Shown here piece by piece: positions 34,551 to 44,486 of a DNA stretch of 64,000 nt (position 1 is the stretch's first letter; the number at the start of each line of letters is the position of its first letter). The DNA comes from Rickettsiella endosymbiont of Miltochrista miniata (GTDB taxonomy: Bacteria > Pseudomonadota > Gammaproteobacteria > Diplorickettsiales > Diplorickettsiaceae): the NCBI RefSeq assembly GCF_964031245.1, contig NZ_OZ035017.1, positions 713,402-777,401 of the forward strand, in the 5' to 3' direction. The notes below the pieces were generated by a model that saw only the letters and a list, made by a program, of their open reading frames with translations, was not told the origin of the DNA and searched no databases. Position numbers and translations under genes: made by a program.

Positions 34551-36941
34551 TTAATTTTTGGTTTTTTGATCCTGTTCATAATGACTATAGGTACGATGAC
34601 GTAATTTGGGTTCACCACCATAACGTCGCGTATTGCGACGCTGTGAAGTTGGATTGTTCGCATTAGTAGATGGAGTATTGTTGCTAGCGTTTGCGTTAGC
34701 TGGGTTAGCTACAGCGTCAGCGATGGGTTTTTTTTCTATCCTCGGTGCAGGTTTTTCCATAGTTTGCGGAATAACGACTTTTTTTGCTGAGGTATTTAGC
34801 GCAGATCGATGCGTCGCATTTTCTTCTCGATGCGGTTGAGGGTTTAATTTATTTTCGTGCTTTATTACCGTTCTTTCAATATGTTTCCTTTTATTAGGCA
34901 ATGGCTTTCTTTCTGTAGTTGCGCTAACAGGGGCAGCGATAGGTTTATTATTATGTGGCGAGTTTTGTTGTTGATGTGGTTGTGATTCATAACGTTGCTG
35001 ATGATGTTTATTATAACGATGCTGTGATTGCTTACCGCCATTATGGTGGTGCTGCTGTCCACCACCCGTTTCGCTGCCGCCGCTTTCTCCATCTTTATCA
35101 CGTCTATCATCACGGCGGTGATTGCGTAGTCGGTTATTACGATTTGGTTTCGCATAGCGACGTTCTGAGGGGTGTCTGTGCGGAGCATCGTTAGGATGAT
35201 GCGGCAAAGGAGTGGTCGATAGCTCTTTTTTCAGCGGTTTTTTAGTGAGCTCGGTTTTAGTTTTACCCAGATCTTTTAACATACCCAGCAATCGACTTAG
35301 CAGACCTAATTGGGTTTTAGCTTTATTTTTGTTAATCGCAAAAGCTAGCGGTTTAACAGCCGGAATTTCTATAGGTTTAACGGTAGGTGAGCTATAGGGT
35401 AGTGGTGATTCTAGGCAAGATTTATCTAACATTTGATAGCTGGCTTTTTCGCTGGCCTGTAGATTATTGTTTTTGCCTAGACCGGTAATTTTATATTGTG
35501 GAGATTGCCAGTACGGATTAGGTATTAATAATAAATTTGTTTTATAACGTTGCTCAATTTGCTGTATGGCTTTACGTTTTTCATTAATGAGATAAGTAGC
35601 CATATCGACGGGTATCTCGACACGTATTTGTTGAGTAGATTTCTTTAACGCTTCTTTTTCTATTGCGCGCAATAGAGATAGGGTTAATGATTCGATGGTT
35701 CGTATCGTGCCTTCACCATTACATCGTGAACATAATGTTTCATTGGCCTTTCCTAAGGAATGACGCAGGCGTTGTCGCGACATTTCTAATAATCCAAACG
35801 CAGAAATTCGACCAATTTGTATACGTGCGCGATCTTTTTTAGTGGCTAAACGTAAACAATTTTCAACTTTGCGTTGATTGTCTTCTGAATTCATATCGAT
35901 AAAATCAATGACAATTAAGCCGCCCAAATCACGTACGCGTAATTGATGGGCAATTTCTTTAGCGGCTTCTAGATTGGTGGCAACAGCGGTTTCTTCAATA
36001 TCTTCATTTTTGGTAGAACGGCCTGAGTTAATATCAATGGAAACTAGGGCTTCGGTGCGATCGATAACGATGGTGGCCCCTGATGGAAGTTCTATTTTGC
36101 GCTTAAACGCAGATTCAACCGCTTCTTCAATATCAAAATACATAAATAAGGGGATAGTATTTTGATACAGCGTAATTCGGGAGACAAAATCAGGTCGAAT
36201 TTGCTCGATATAATGTTTAATTTCTTCGTAGATGGTTTTATCATCAATAATTATTTCGTCAATATCGCGTCTTAAATAATCACGTATCGAACGTCTGATC
36301 AGATCGCCTTCTTGAAAAATGAGGAACGGAGCAGAACCTTTGTTAAAGGCCTCTTGGATGGCGTTCCATTGTTGCAGGAGTAAATTCAAATCAGTTTGTA
36401 GTTCATGGATTTCTCGACCGACGCCCGCGGTACGCAGAATAAGACCCATATCATCAGGAAGTTCCATTTGACTGAGTAAATCCTGCATTTCACGACGCTC
36501 TTCTCCTTCGATACGACGGGAAATTCCACCGCGAGGGTTATTTGGCATCAGCACTAAGTAACTACCAGGTAAGGTTATGTAAGTCGTTAAAGCGGCGCCT
36601 TTATCACCACGCTCTTCCTTTTCAATCTGCACCATCACTTCCTGACCGACTTCAAGTGAATGTTTGGTAGCGCGCGAGTCATGATTTCCCTTGCAGTAAG
36701 CGGGGGCGATTTCTTTGAAGGGTAAAAAGCCATGACGCTTAGCAGCACCATAGTCGATGAATGCAGCTTCTAAGCTAGGCTCAATGCGGCTAATCTTTCC
36801 TTTATAGATATTTGATTTTTTTTGTTCATGTCCACTATATTCAATATCTAGGTCGGACAGTTTGTTTTCTTCGAGCAAAGCAACGCGGATTTCTCCTGGT
36901 TGATTAGCATTTATTAATATTCGATTCTTTTCATTATGCAT
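34551..36941 (-). CDS. rne: Ribonuclease E
   Basis: A 796-residue endoribonuclease for mRNA decay and rRNA/tRNA processing. The catalytic half aligns with E. coli RNase E without numbering shifts: D303 in SIDINSGRS, D346 in LIVIDFIDM, and the zinc-link C404 and C407 in LCSRCNGEG. The S1 RNA-binding domain spans about residues 37-120. The C-terminal 280 residues are disordered, first basic and then very rich in His, Asn, Gln and Arg (for example HHHNGGKQSQHRYNKHHQQR), the position of the degradosome scaffold. It is shorter than E. coli Rne (1,061). An 826-base gap upstream suits the long regulatory leader typical of rne. Confidence 0.93.
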   Translation of the reverse strand: MHNEKNRILINANQPGEIRVALLEENKLSDLDIEYSGHEQKKSNIYKGKISRIEPSLEAAFIDYGAAKRHGFLPFKEIAPAYCKGNHDSRATKHSLEVGQEVMVQIEKEERGDKGAALTTYITLPGSYLVLMPNNPRGGISRRIEGEERREMQDLLSQMELPDDMGLILRTAGVGREIHELQTDLNLLLQQWNAIQEAFNKGSAPFLIFQEGDLIRRSIRDYLRRDIDEIIIDDKTIYEEIKHYIEQIRPDFVSRITLYQNTIPLFMYFDIEEAVESAFKRKIELPSGATIVIDRTEALVSIDINSGRSTKNEDIEETAVATNLEAAKEIAHQLRVRDLGGLIVIDFIDMNSEDNQRKVENCLRLATKKDRARIQIGRISAFGLLEMSRQRLRHSLGKANETLCSRCNGEGTIRTIESLTLSLLRAIEKEALKKSTQQIRVEIPVDMATYLINEKRKAIQQIEQRYKTNLLLIPNPYWQSPQYKITGLGKNNNLQASEKASYQMLDKSCLESPLPYSSPTVKPIEIPAVKPLAFAINKNKAKTQLGLLSRLLGMLKDLGKTKTELTKKPLKKELSTTPLPHHPNDAPHRHPSERRYAKPNRNNRLRNHRRDDRRDKDGESGGSETGGGQQHHHNGGKQSQHRYNKHHQQRYESQPHQQQNSPHNNKPIAAPVSATTERKPLPNKRKHIERTVIKHENKLNPQPHREENATHRSALNTSAKKVVIPQTMEKPAPRIEKKPIADAVANPANANASNNTPSTNANNPTSQRRNTRRYGGEPKLRHRTYSHYEQDQKTKN

Positions 36942-37214
36942 CGTTGAATCCTATTTTGTATGAAGGCTCAACTAAGCTTGCTTATCTGTAAACGTGATAA
37001 TCGTTGTTAAAAAAAATTAAAACTGTTGCCATACCCTGAAACAATGACCACTTAATTAGGGTGTTGAATGACGACACACCCCATTTAAAAAGGGCTAAGT
37101 GAGTCAACAGGGTTCTTTGCATAAGCTCTTTTGCCTTTGGGCTTAAGTAGCGTAGAGTTTTAAATAACTGATTTTTAACACGGATTATATGCTTGCATAT
37201 TCTCAATACCATTT

Positions 37215-37244
37215 TTCTATAGATAGTAATTACTATCTATAGAA
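37215..37244. repeat. Perfect 30-bp palindrome
   Basis: The left arm TTCTATAGATAGTAA is followed with no spacer by its exact reverse complement TTACTATCTATAGAA. It sits about 275 bases upstream of the rne start. It could extrude as a cruciform, form a hairpin in an rne leader, or bind a dimeric regulator. Confidence 0.85.
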
Positions 37245-37501
37245 CCCGCACCGGAAGAATATCGTTCCAAATAAAAGTTGCAAACTTAAGAAGCCGGACT
37301 AATTTTCTGATTTTGGGATTTAAGTTCATCACCAAAAATAAGTTAAATTTATTAAAAATTAAAATTTTTTACTTTAGTTAGCTCTATTTACAAAACGTTG
37401 ATTTCTTATCATTTCGCTCTGTTTTGTGTCAGTTAAATAAAGGGGATTAGCCGATCTATAGGCTGACACGGGAAACTAAATCTAGGACTCATTATAACAG
37501 T

Positions 37502-37587
37502 ATTTAGTAGGTTGGCAATCGAAAGAGGGCTGCAGTATAGGACTTTGTAAGAGGATTTAGTAGCTTGGTAATCCAAAAGAAGGGGGC
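37502..37587 (+). repeat. Two imperfect direct repeats of about 32 bp
   Basis: Copy one runs from ATTTAGTAGGTTGGCAATC to GAGGGCT (37502-37531) and copy two from ATTTAGTAGCTTGGTAATC to GGGGGCT (37555-37587), starting 53 bases apart. They differ at a few positions. The purpose is unknown. Confidence 0.6.
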
Positions 37588-37773
37588 TATGCATAGAGGC
37601 TAAGCATGGCGGAGTACAATTCTTATCAGATTTTGTTTTACTTGAAAGTTTTGCTATGCTTAAGTTGGCTTCTACTATGGGCTATGGATTTGTCAGTGGG
37701 CTTGTCAGTCCTAGGCTGACAATTTGTTTTTTAATGCTTTTTTGCACTACTTTTTAGATGGGGAATTTTGCTT

Positions 37774-38103
37774 ATGTATAAGAAGTTTTTGGTTTCAATG
37801 CTGCTGACGGCGGCGTTAGTCGGCTGTAATCATCAGCCTTCTGATAAGCAAGGAGATCAATCAGATGCCGCGATGCCGGTTCAAGATCAAATGGCTAATC
37901 CGGCGAATTCGTCTGGTTCGGATCAGCAAATACCGGTTAATCCATCAGCGGTGGAGCCTACTCAGACACCACCTAGTGATAATACTACGCCCGCTACTCC
38001 AGCGACACCGGATACAACTTCTGACAATGGAACGACCAATGCTACGCCGGCCGAACCTGCTAATAACGATAATTCAGCTAATTCTGCGGCTGGAGCACAA
38101 TAA
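37774..38103 (+). CDS. Small Asn/Thr/Pro-rich lipoprotein
   Basis: A lipoprotein of about 109 residues. The ATG at 37774 (after GGGGAA) gives MYKKFLVSMLLTAALVGCNH, a signal peptide with lipobox LVGC and the lipidated Cys at residue 18. The rest is low-complexity and disordered, rich in N, T, P, S, A and D (for example TPPSDNTTPATPATPDTTSD). No domain is visible. Such proteins are common in Legionellales envelopes. It stands alone upstream of gyrA, separated by a hairpin. Confidence 0.75.
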   Translation: MYKKFLVSMLLTAALVGCNHQPSDKQGDQSDAAMPVQDQMANPANSSGSDQQIPVNPSAVEPTQTPPSDNTTPATPATPDTTSDNGTTNATPAEPANNDNSANSAAGAQ

Positions 38104-38179
38104 GTTAATGGTGACTGGGTCACACATTTTTAGAGACCAGTTTAAAAACAAGCGACTAACCAGAGCCATCTGGACCTGT

Positions 38180-38205
38180 CCTGTGCTGTTTAAAAACAGC
38201 GCAGG
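38180..38205 (+). terminator. Strong hairpin after the lipoprotein gene
   Basis: CCTGTGCTGTT pairs with AACAGCGCAGG over 11 positions (one G-U) across the four-base loop TAAA. No T-run follows, so it may be a rho-dependent end, a processing stem, or part of the adjoining repeat relic. Confidence 0.5.
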
Positions 38206-38206
38206 A

Positions 38207-38233
38207 TATACTCTCCGCATTTGAATTTTTGCC
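38207..38233 (-). repeat. 27-bp relic of one MITE end upstream of gyrA
   Basis: TATACTCTCCGCATTTGAAT then TTTTGCC matches the end of the complete element at 57169 (TATACTCTTCGCACTTGAAT then TTTTGAC) at all but three of 27 bases. The other end was not found nearby, so the copy is truncated. Confidence 0.55.
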
Positions 38234-38296
38234 TGCAGTTTAAAGCTATTTATGGTACTATTTAGTTCTTTTACGTATCATAGGTTTTGAGCTTTT

Positions 38297-40915
38297 ATGG
38301 CAGAATCAGTGGCTAATGAAATCATTTCGGTAACCGTCGAAAAGGAATTAAAGCAGTCTTATTTAGCATATGCTATGAGTGTCATAGTAGGTCGGGCATT
38401 GCCTGACGTACGAGACGGCTTAAAACCCGTACATAGGCGGGTTTTATTTGCCATGAGCGAGCTTGGCAATGATTGGAATAAGCCGCATAAAAAATCCGCC
38501 CGTGTGGTGGGTGACGTGATTGGTAAATATCATCCCCATGGCGATGGTGCGATTTACGGCACTATTGTACGTATGGCGCAAACCTTTTCCATGCGCTCAG
38601 TATTAATTGATGGCCAAGGGAACTTTGGATCGGTCGATGGTGATTCTCCCGCTTCGATGCGTTATACCGAAATTCGTATGTCCAAGTTGGCTCATGCCTT
38701 GTTGGCGGATTTGGCCAAAGAGACGGTCGATTTTGTGCCGAACTACGATGAAACTGAACAGATGCCTACGGTATTACCGACACGCGTTCCTAACCTGCTG
38801 GTCAATGGTTCTTCGGGTATCGCTGTGGGTATGGCCACTAACATACCACCCCACAATCTGGGTGAGGTCATCGATGCCTGTCTTGCTTTACTTGCGGATT
38901 CTGAGCTGACTATTGATAGGTTGATGCAATTTATCAAGGGGCCTGATTTTCCTACCGCAGGGTTAATTCATGGTAAGAGAGGGATCAAGGAAGCCTACCA
39001 CAGTGGGCGAGGAAGTCTATTTGTCAGGGCTAGAGTAGAGTTTGAACAGGATGAAAAATCGAATAAACAACGAATTATTGTTACCGAGCTGCCTTACCAA
39101 GTAAACAAAGCAAAACTCATTGAGAAAATTGCTGAATTGGTAAAGGAAAAACGTATTGAAGGAATTACCGCATTGCGCGATGAATCTGACAAAGACGGTA
39201 TGCGTATGGTCATCGAAGTACGTCGCGGTGAAAACGTGGATGTATTATTGAATAATTTATTTGCGCAAACCCAATTGCAAGTCACGTTTGGTATTAATAT
39301 GGTGGCTTTGGTCAATGGCAGACCCGTTTTACTCAACCTCAAACAATTAATTACTGAATTTTTGGCGCATCGACGTGAAGTAGTGACACGGCGCACGATC
39401 TTTGAATTACGTAAAGCAAGAGAACGCGCGCATATTTTAGAAGGTTTAGGCATTGCCTTAGTTAACATCGATCCGATGATCGCTTTAATTAAGGCGGCTA
39501 AAGATCCAGCGGATGCCAAATCTCAATTGTTAGCGCAACACTGGCAGTTAGGGTTGGTGGCGGAGATGCTCACTAAAACCGATTTGCTAGAAACCCAATT
39601 AACAATCGATGCAGCGCATGAATATGGTGTAAAAAAAGGCGAAAATAGTTATCGATTATCACCTGAACAAGCACAAGCGATATTAGAACTGCGCTTACAC
39701 CGTTTAACCGGTCTTGAACAAGAGAAAATTTTAAAAGAATACCGCGATCAACTCGATATTATTATTGATTTATTAGATATCTTAAATCAACCCGAGCGCT
39801 TACGTCAGGTTATACACGATGAACTGGTGGCAATTAAAGAAGAATTTGCCGATCCGCGACGGTCCGAAATTATCAGTGTCGATGCCGAAATTAACGAAGA
39901 AGATTTGATTCCGGCCGAGGATGTGGTGGTCACTCTATCGCATGAAGGCTATGTCAAACGACAAAGTTTAGATGTTTATCAAGCACAACGTCGCGGCGGT
40001 AGAGGAAAATCCTCAGGCGATGTCAAAGAAGAAGATTTTATTGAGCACTTATTAATAGCGAATACGCACGCTACGTTATTGTGTTTCTCTAGTGTCGGTA
40101 AAGTGTATTGGCTTAAAGTATATAAATTACCAGAAGGTAGTCGTATCGCTAAAGGCCGACCCATCGTTAATTTATTGCCTTTAGGCGAAAATGAACGGAT
40201 TAACGCCGTATTACCGGTGCTGAATTATAGTGCTGAGCATTTTATTTTTATGGCAACCGGGAATGGCACGACGAAAAAAACTAGCTTAATTGATTTTTCA
40301 CGGCCGCGTAATGACGGTATTATTGCGATTGATTTGCGTGAAGGTGATCGTTTAGTGGGTGTCGCATTAACCGATGGTCAGCAAGATGTTTTATTGTTTA
40401 CCGATGCCGGTAAGGTGATACGCTTTAATGAAAGTAAAGTGCGTTGTATGGGACGTACCGCCTGCGGTGTTCGTGGTGTTAAATTACAAGAGGGACAACA
40501 GGTTATATCCTTAATCATCGCTAAACCAGAAGGATTAATATTAACGGCAACCACGCATGGTTATGGTAAACGTACACCTGTTCCTGAACATCGCTTAACC
40601 AGTCGTGGTGGTAGTGGTGTGGTGGCGATTAAAACCACGGAACGTAATGGTAATGTCGTAGCCGCTGTGCAAGTATTGCCTTCCGATGAAGTGATGTTAA
40701 TTACCAATAAAGCGACTTTAGTGCGCACACGTGTGGCTGAAATTCGTGTGGCGGGTCGACATTCACAAGGTGTACGATTAATACGCCTGAATGAAGGTGA
40801 AACCTTAGTCGGCTTAGAACGTATCGAAGAAGATTTGGTCGGTGCAAGTCCAGAACAAACCGATACATTGATAAATTTAGCGGCCGAAAAAACCGGCACC
40901 GAAGATCTTAATTAG
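38297..40915 (+). CDS. gyrA: DNA gyrase subunit A with Gly at both quinolone-resistance positions
   Basis: An 872-residue type II topoisomerase subunit that, with GyrB, introduces negative supercoils. The catalytic Tyr is residue 123 ([11 protein letters not shown]). The GyrA-box QRRGGRG (about residue 561) separates it from ParC, and the beta-pinwheel repeats follow. The quinolone-resistance region reads [18 protein letters not shown]: Gly84 and Gly88 stand where E. coli GyrA has Ser83 and Asp87. Both changes are linked to fluoroquinolone resistance in other species. It ends 8 bases before pyrE and is probably cotranscribed with it. Confidence 0.96.
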   Translation: MAESVANEIISVTVEKELKQSYLAYAMSVIVGRALPDVRDGLKPVHRRVLFAMSELGNDWNKPHKKSARVVGDVIGKYHPHGDGAIYGTIVRMAQTFSMRSVLIDGQGNFGSVDGDSPASMRYTEIRMSKLAHALLADLAKETVDFVPNYDETEQMPTVLPTRVPNLLVNGSSGIAVGMATNIPPHNLGEVIDACLALLADSELTIDRLMQFIKGPDFPTAGLIHGKRGIKEAYHSGRGSLFVRARVEFEQDEKSNKQRIIVTELPYQVNKAKLIEKIAELVKEKRIEGITALRDESDKDGMRMVIEVRRGENVDVLLNNLFAQTQLQVTFGINMVALVNGRPVLLNLKQLITEFLAHRREVVTRRTIFELRKARERAHILEGLGIALVNIDPMIALIKAAKDPADAKSQLLAQHWQLGLVAEMLTKTDLLETQLTIDAAHEYGVKKGENSYRLSPEQAQAILELRLHRLTGLEQEKILKEYRDQLDIIIDLLDILNQPERLRQVIHDELVAIKEEFADPRRSEIISVDAEINEEDLIPAEDVVVTLSHEGYVKRQSLDVYQAQRRGGRGKSSGDVKEEDFIEHLLIANTHATLLCFSSVGKVYWLKVYKLPEGSRIAKGRPIVNLLPLGENERINAVLPVLNYSAEHFIFMATGNGTTKKTSLIDFSRPRNDGIIAIDLREGDRLVGVALTDGQQDVLLFTDAGKVIRFNESKVRCMGRTACGVRGVKLQEGQQVISLIIAKPEGLILTATTHGYGKRTPVPEHRLTSRGGSGVVAIKTTERNGNVVAAVQVLPSDEVMLITNKATLVRTRVAEIRVAGRHSQGVRLIRLNEGETLVGLERIEEDLVGASPEQTDTLINLAAEKTGTEDLN

Positions 40916-40923
40916 GTCCGTCG

Positions 40924-41457
40924 ATGGAAAAACAAAAGTTGCTCGAAGCGCTAATCAACATTGATGTCATTAAATGGGGTGAATTCACGCTACGTAGCGG
41001 CGAGATCTCGCCGATCTATATCGATTGTCGCGCCATTATTTCGTACCCACCGTTATTGCGTGCTGTCGCCAACACCTTATGGAATAAGGTAAAACATCTG
41101 CAACCGAATTTGTTATGTGGTGTGCCTTATACCGCATTACCACTGGCTACGGCTATTTCACTTGAACAAAATTTACCGATGTTGATGTGTCGTAAAGAAA
41201 CTAAAGACTATGGCACAAAAAAACAAATCGAAGGTGTTTTTAAACCCGGTCAAGAATGTTTAATCGTTGAAGATGTCGTGACTACCGGTGGTAGTGTGCT
41301 ACAAATAGCAGAAAGTTTAAAAAAACACGCTATACAAGTAAAAGATATTGTCGTGTTAGTAGATAGACAACAAGGCGGCAAAGAAGCATTGCAGGCGGCG
41401 GGTTATCAATTGCATAGTGTGTATACCTTGAATGAGCTCGTCAATACGCGTGCTTGA
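40924..41457 (+). CDS. pyrE: Orotate phosphoribosyltransferase
   Basis: A 177-residue enzyme converting orotate and PRPP to orotidine monophosphate in pyrimidine synthesis. The PRPP-binding loop is CLIVEDVVTTGGSVLQ (about residues 115-130). The N-terminal FTLRSGEISPIYIDCRAIIS and the flexible loop KETKDYGTKKQIEG are also characteristic. It is shorter than E. coli PyrE (213) and closer in style to the stand-alone form resembling the eukaryotic UMP synthase domain. It lies 8 bases after gyrA; a REP-like hairpin follows. Confidence 0.92.
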   Translation: MEKQKLLEALINIDVIKWGEFTLRSGEISPIYIDCRAIISYPPLLRAVANTLWNKVKHLQPNLLCGVPYTALPLATAISLEQNLPMLMCRKETKDYGTKKQIEGVFKPGQECLIVEDVVTTGGSVLQIAESLKKHAIQVKDIVVLVDRQQGGKEALQAAGYQLHSVYTLNELVNTRA

Positions 41458-41480
41458 AGTTTTCCAATAAATAAAAATAG

Positions 41481-41510
41481 ATTGCCGCGCGCTACGCGCT
41501 CGCAATGACG
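41481..41510. repeat. Short REP-like unit after pyrE
   Basis: The unit starts ATTGCCGCGCGCTACGC and ends GCTCGCAATGACG; it is one arm of the longer repeats, in the opposite orientation to 6360-6450. The GCGCGCTACGCGC core is itself a small hairpin that may help end the gyrA-pyrE transcript. Confidence 0.8.
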
Positions 41511-41604
41511 ATGATTACTCATTGACAAAAATAGTTTATAATAAATCTCCGTTTGATAATTAAATCTAAGCTTTCGAAGTTTTTATCTATTCTAAGGTTT
41601 TCTA

Positions 41605-42117
41605 ATGTCTACATTTAATTGGATCGATTACACCATTATCGCCATCATTGCGCTTTCCGTTTTAATTAGCGTCATGCGTGGCTTTGTGCGCGAAGTGATA
41701 TCGTTGGTTATCTGGGTAGCTGCGATTGCGGTGAGTTTTATTTTTTACCGTTATATAGCTGATTTACTGGTAAATTTTATTCACTCCGATTCAGTCAGAT
41801 TAGTGGTTAGTTTTGTCGGTTTATTCCTAGTTACTTTAGTATTGGGTATGCTGATTAATTATTTGATTGGCCAATTAGTGTCGAATACCGGCTTAAGCGG
41901 TACGGATCGCGTGTTAGGAGTTATTTTCGGTATTGCACGCGGAATTTTAGTGGTCGTCTTATTGATGATGTTGGTCAGTTTAACACCCTTTGCCAAAGAA
42001 TCGTCTTGGCAAGAATCGGTGTTAGTACCACATTTTCAACCTTTAGAAGATTGGTTAAGCAGTTTCTTACCCGAATCCATGCATAGTCATCTCGAATTAC
42101 AGAAAGATCAGTACTAA
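41605..42117 (+). CDS. cvpA: CvpA family membrane protein
   Basis: A 170-residue inner-membrane protein with about four helices. It begins MSTFNWIDYTIIAIIALSVL, the classic CvpA start, with RGFVREVISLVIWVAAI next. The conserved NTGLSGTDRVLGVIFGIARG lies in the second half. CvpA is needed for colicin V export in E. coli and has envelope-related roles. It is convergent with lpxH, with 6 bases between stop codons. In many relatives purF follows, but not here. Confidence 0.92.
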   Translation: MSTFNWIDYTIIAIIALSVLISVMRGFVREVISLVIWVAAIAVSFIFYRYIADLLVNFIHSDSVRLVVSFVGLFLVTLVLGMLINYLIGQLVSNTGLSGTDRVLGVIFGIARGILVVVLLMMLVSLTPFAKESSWQESVLVPHFQPLEDWLSSFLPESMHSHLELQKDQY

Positions 42118-42123
42118 TTGCGA

Positions 42124-42852
42124 CTAGCTGAAGTAAGCTAATTTAAATTCGTGATTTGGTAATGCCACTAATACATTGCCTTCGGTATTATTCCAATCAC
42201 TTAATACAAAGCGTTTTACCCAAGTATTATCTGCTTGCTTTACTAATTGAATACTCGGTAGATGCGTGTGACCATGAATAATCTGTTGTGTTCCCGGATA
42301 GTGTTTTAAGCAAGCCAGCAAATCTGCCATGACCACATCATATTTCATCGTATCAGTGGGTGGGGCGGCATGCTCTTGACCACGTAAATAATTAGCAATT
42401 TTTTGTCGCCATGCTAAGGGAAGATGTAAAAATAAGAATTGCCAAAACGGATAGCGCGACCAGCGTCGATAGCGCTGGTAATCTTCATCTAAAGTGCACC
42501 AACTATCACCATGTGTAAGCAGTGTTGGGCTTCCATACAGATCAATTATTGTTGGATCAACAAGATAGCGGCAGCCAGTTTGCTGAATAAAGCGCTTACC
42601 GATAAGAAAGTCGCGATTGCCGGGCATGAAATAAGCGGCTACGCCACTGGCGGTTAATTCGGCGAGTGCTGTTATAATTGTTTGATTATAGGGGCTTAGA
42701 TTATCATCACCTATCCAGGTTTCAAATAGATCACCTAATATATATAAAGCTTCTGCCTGTCTCGCTTGATGCTGTAAAAAATTTAGAAACAACTGCGTTA
42801 TAGCAGATTGGTCGCTACTAAGATGTAAATCGGATATAAAGAGGGTCGACAT
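42124..42852 (-). CDS. lpxH: UDP-2,3-diacylglucosamine diphosphatase
   Basis: A 242-residue calcineurin-like phosphoesterase of lipid A synthesis, which cleaves UDP-2,3-diacylglucosamine to lipid X at the inner membrane. Metal-site motifs in order: FISDLHL, LGDLFETWIGDD, MPGNRDFLIG, LTHGDSWCTLDEDYQ and IIHGHTHLP. YRRWSRYPFWQFLFLHLP is the LpxH lid segment. Length is normal. Presence indicates a lipid A-containing outer membrane. Confidence 0.94.
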   Translation of the reverse strand: MSTLFISDLHLSSDQSAITQLFLNFLQHQARQAEALYILGDLFETWIGDDNLSPYNQTIITALAELTASGVAAYFMPGNRDFLIGKRFIQQTGCRYLVDPTIIDLYGSPTLLTHGDSWCTLDEDYQRYRRWSRYPFWQFLFLHLPLAWRQKIANYLRGQEHAAPPTDTMKYDVVMADLLACLKHYPGTQQIIHGHTHLPSIQLVKQADNTWVKRFVLSDWNNTEGNVLVALPNHEFKLAYFS

Positions 42853-42904
42853 AGGACTTAATCATAGCGTAAATTAGTTGATAGGAGATTATTAAAACAT
42901 TTTT

Positions 42905-43035
42905 CGTCATTGCAGTGCTAGCAACCCTCGTCATTGCGAGCACGTAAAATATTAATCGTCATTGCGAGCACCGTAGGTGCGTGGCAATCCATGGATGGCC
43001 ACGGCCTTACTGGCGTTTCGGCCTCGCCATGACGG
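42905..43035. repeat. Composite REP-like repeat upstream of gltX2
   Basis: A decayed unit (CGTCATTGCAGTG) is followed by a truncated unit with the AAAATATTAAT joint also seen at 15744, then a full unit from CGTCATTGCGAGCACCG to GCCTCGCCATGACGG. It lies between the divergent genes lpxH and gltX2. Confidence 0.85.
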
Positions 43036-43082
43036 ACTAAGTTCTGGACCAAGATATCAAAATTTTAAACAAGTAGTTGATT

Positions 43083-44486
43083 ATGAAAACTCGTTTTGCA
43101 CCTAGCCCCACCGGACATATCCATTTAGGCAATGCTAGAACCGCGTTATTTAATTTTTTATTAGCCCATTCAAAAGCCGGTTGTTTTTTATTGCGGATAG
43201 AAGATAGTGATGCAACACGCTCACTGTTAACGCTAGCTAAAGAATTAGAAGAAGACTTGCTCTGGTTAGGTTTGCCTTGGCAGGAAGGTCCTAGTCAAGA
43301 AAAAGGTCTCGGTCCTTATTACCAATCGCAAAGACAAGCGATTTACACGCTTTATTATGAACAATTAGTCAGTATCGGCCGTGCTTATCCGTGTTTTTGT
43401 AGCGAATCGGAATTGTTAATGATGCGCAAGCGCCAGTTAGCATTGGGCAAACCACCGCGTTACAGTGGTCACTGCCGGCAATTAACGGCAGAACAAGTGG
43501 CCGAGAAAAAAGCTCAAGGTTTGCTCGCCAGTTTGCGCTTTCATGTTTTACCTAAACAAGAGATATGTTTTGATGACTTTGTCAAAGGCAAGCAAAGCTT
43601 TGCCACCGAAGATATCGGTGATTTTGTGATTCAACGTAGTGATGGATCCGCAGCATTTTTCTTTTGTAATGCTATTGATGATGCTTTAATGAAGGTTACA
43701 CATGTGCTGCGTGGCGAAGATCATCTCACCAATACACCCAGGCAGATCATGTTATTACAGGCACTGAGTTTAAATATTCCAGCGTATGGGCATATGGCAT
43801 TAATTGTCGGTGATGACGGTGCGCCGTTATCCAAACGACATGGGAGTTTTAGTATTAAAAGTTTGCGCGAGGCAGGTTACTTTGCCGAAGCCCTACAAAA
43901 TTATTTAGCACGCGTAGGTCATACCTATACGAATCCAAATTTTCTCGATATTCACGCCTTAGCAGAACAATTTTCACCGAGTCGTCTTGGTAAATCTCCG
44001 GCCCGCTATGACCAAACTCAATTATTATATTGGCAAAAGCAGGTCTTATTGCATATTTCTAATGATAAACTGATCGAATGGTTGGATGCTAAAATACAAA
44101 ATTTAGTGCCGAGTGATGTTAAGTTAGATTTTATTGAATTAATGCGCGGGACTATCTGTTTTCCTGATGAGGCGGTGGAATGGGCTACTATTTTATTTAG
44201 TGAAGCTGGCGCGTTAAACTTTTCAATAGAAACCAAGATTTTTTTGCGAAAGGTCGATCCCCGTTACTGGCAGACACTCTTAGACTTATTGGAGAAAGGA
44301 AACGCTGATTTTAAAGTCTTAATAAAACAGTTACAAGAAAGATTGAATCTTAAAGGAAAAGCTTTGTTTGCACCGTTACGCTTATCATTGACTGGGCGTC
44401 ATGATGGTCCTGAACTGGCAAAATTATTTACCCTATTAGGCAATGAAAAAATTCGCGAGAGAATACTCCATGCTAAAAATTTATAA
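43083..44486 (+). CDS. gltX2: Glutamyl-tRNA synthetase (copy 2)
   Basis: A 467-residue second GluRS. I use the ATG at 43083 ([17 protein letters not shown]); an in-frame TTG lies two codons earlier. The HIGH motif is [14 protein letters not shown] follows, [13 protein letters not shown] carries the zinc-type Cys, and the KMSKS loop is APLSKRHGS. It differs strongly from copy 1. In some bacteria the second GluRS prefers tRNA-Gln or a subset of tRNA-Glu, but specificity cannot be read here. Its end overlaps cysS by 17 bases, so the two synthetases are coexpressed. Confidence 0.93.
   Translation: MKTRFAPSPTGHIHLGNARTALFNFLLAHSKAGCFLLRIEDSDATRSLLTLAKELEEDLLWLGLPWQEGPSQEKGLGPYYQSQRQAIYTLYYEQLVSIGRAYPCFCSESELLMMRKRQLALGKPPRYSGHCRQLTAEQVAEKKAQGLLASLRFHVLPKQEICFDDFVKGKQSFATEDIGDFVIQRSDGSAAFFFCNAIDDALMKVTHVLRGEDHLTNTPRQIMLLQALSLNIPAYGHMALIVGDDGAPLSKRHGSFSIKSLREAGYFAEALQNYLARVGHTYTNPNFLDIHALAEQFSPSRLGKSPARYDQTQLLYWQKQVLLHISNDKLIEWLDAKIQNLVPSDVKLDFIELMRGTICFPDEAVEWATILFSEAGALNFSIETKIFLRKVDPRYWQTLLDLLEKGNADFKVLIKQLQERLNLKGKALFAPLRLSLTGRHDGPELAKLFTLLGNEKIRERILHAKNL

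Larger units (their letters stand above)
36942..37767. other. Long intergenic region upstream of rne
   Basis: This 826-base region carries no gene I can support. It holds a perfect 30-bp palindrome (37215-37244) and two imperfect direct repeats (37502-37587). Part probably forms the rne leader. A 76-codon open frame at 36982-37212 (minus) has unlikely composition and no ribosome site. Confidence 0.5.

Noticed and set aside
36982-37212. 76-codon open frame on the minus strand upstream of rne
   Set aside because: It has no ribosome site, an odd composition and lies where the rne leader is expected; no family resemblance seen.
37865-38224. 119-codon frame across the lipoprotein gene
   Set aside because: It is a shifted frame of the low-complexity lipoprotein gene, which itself has a clear signal peptide and lipobox.
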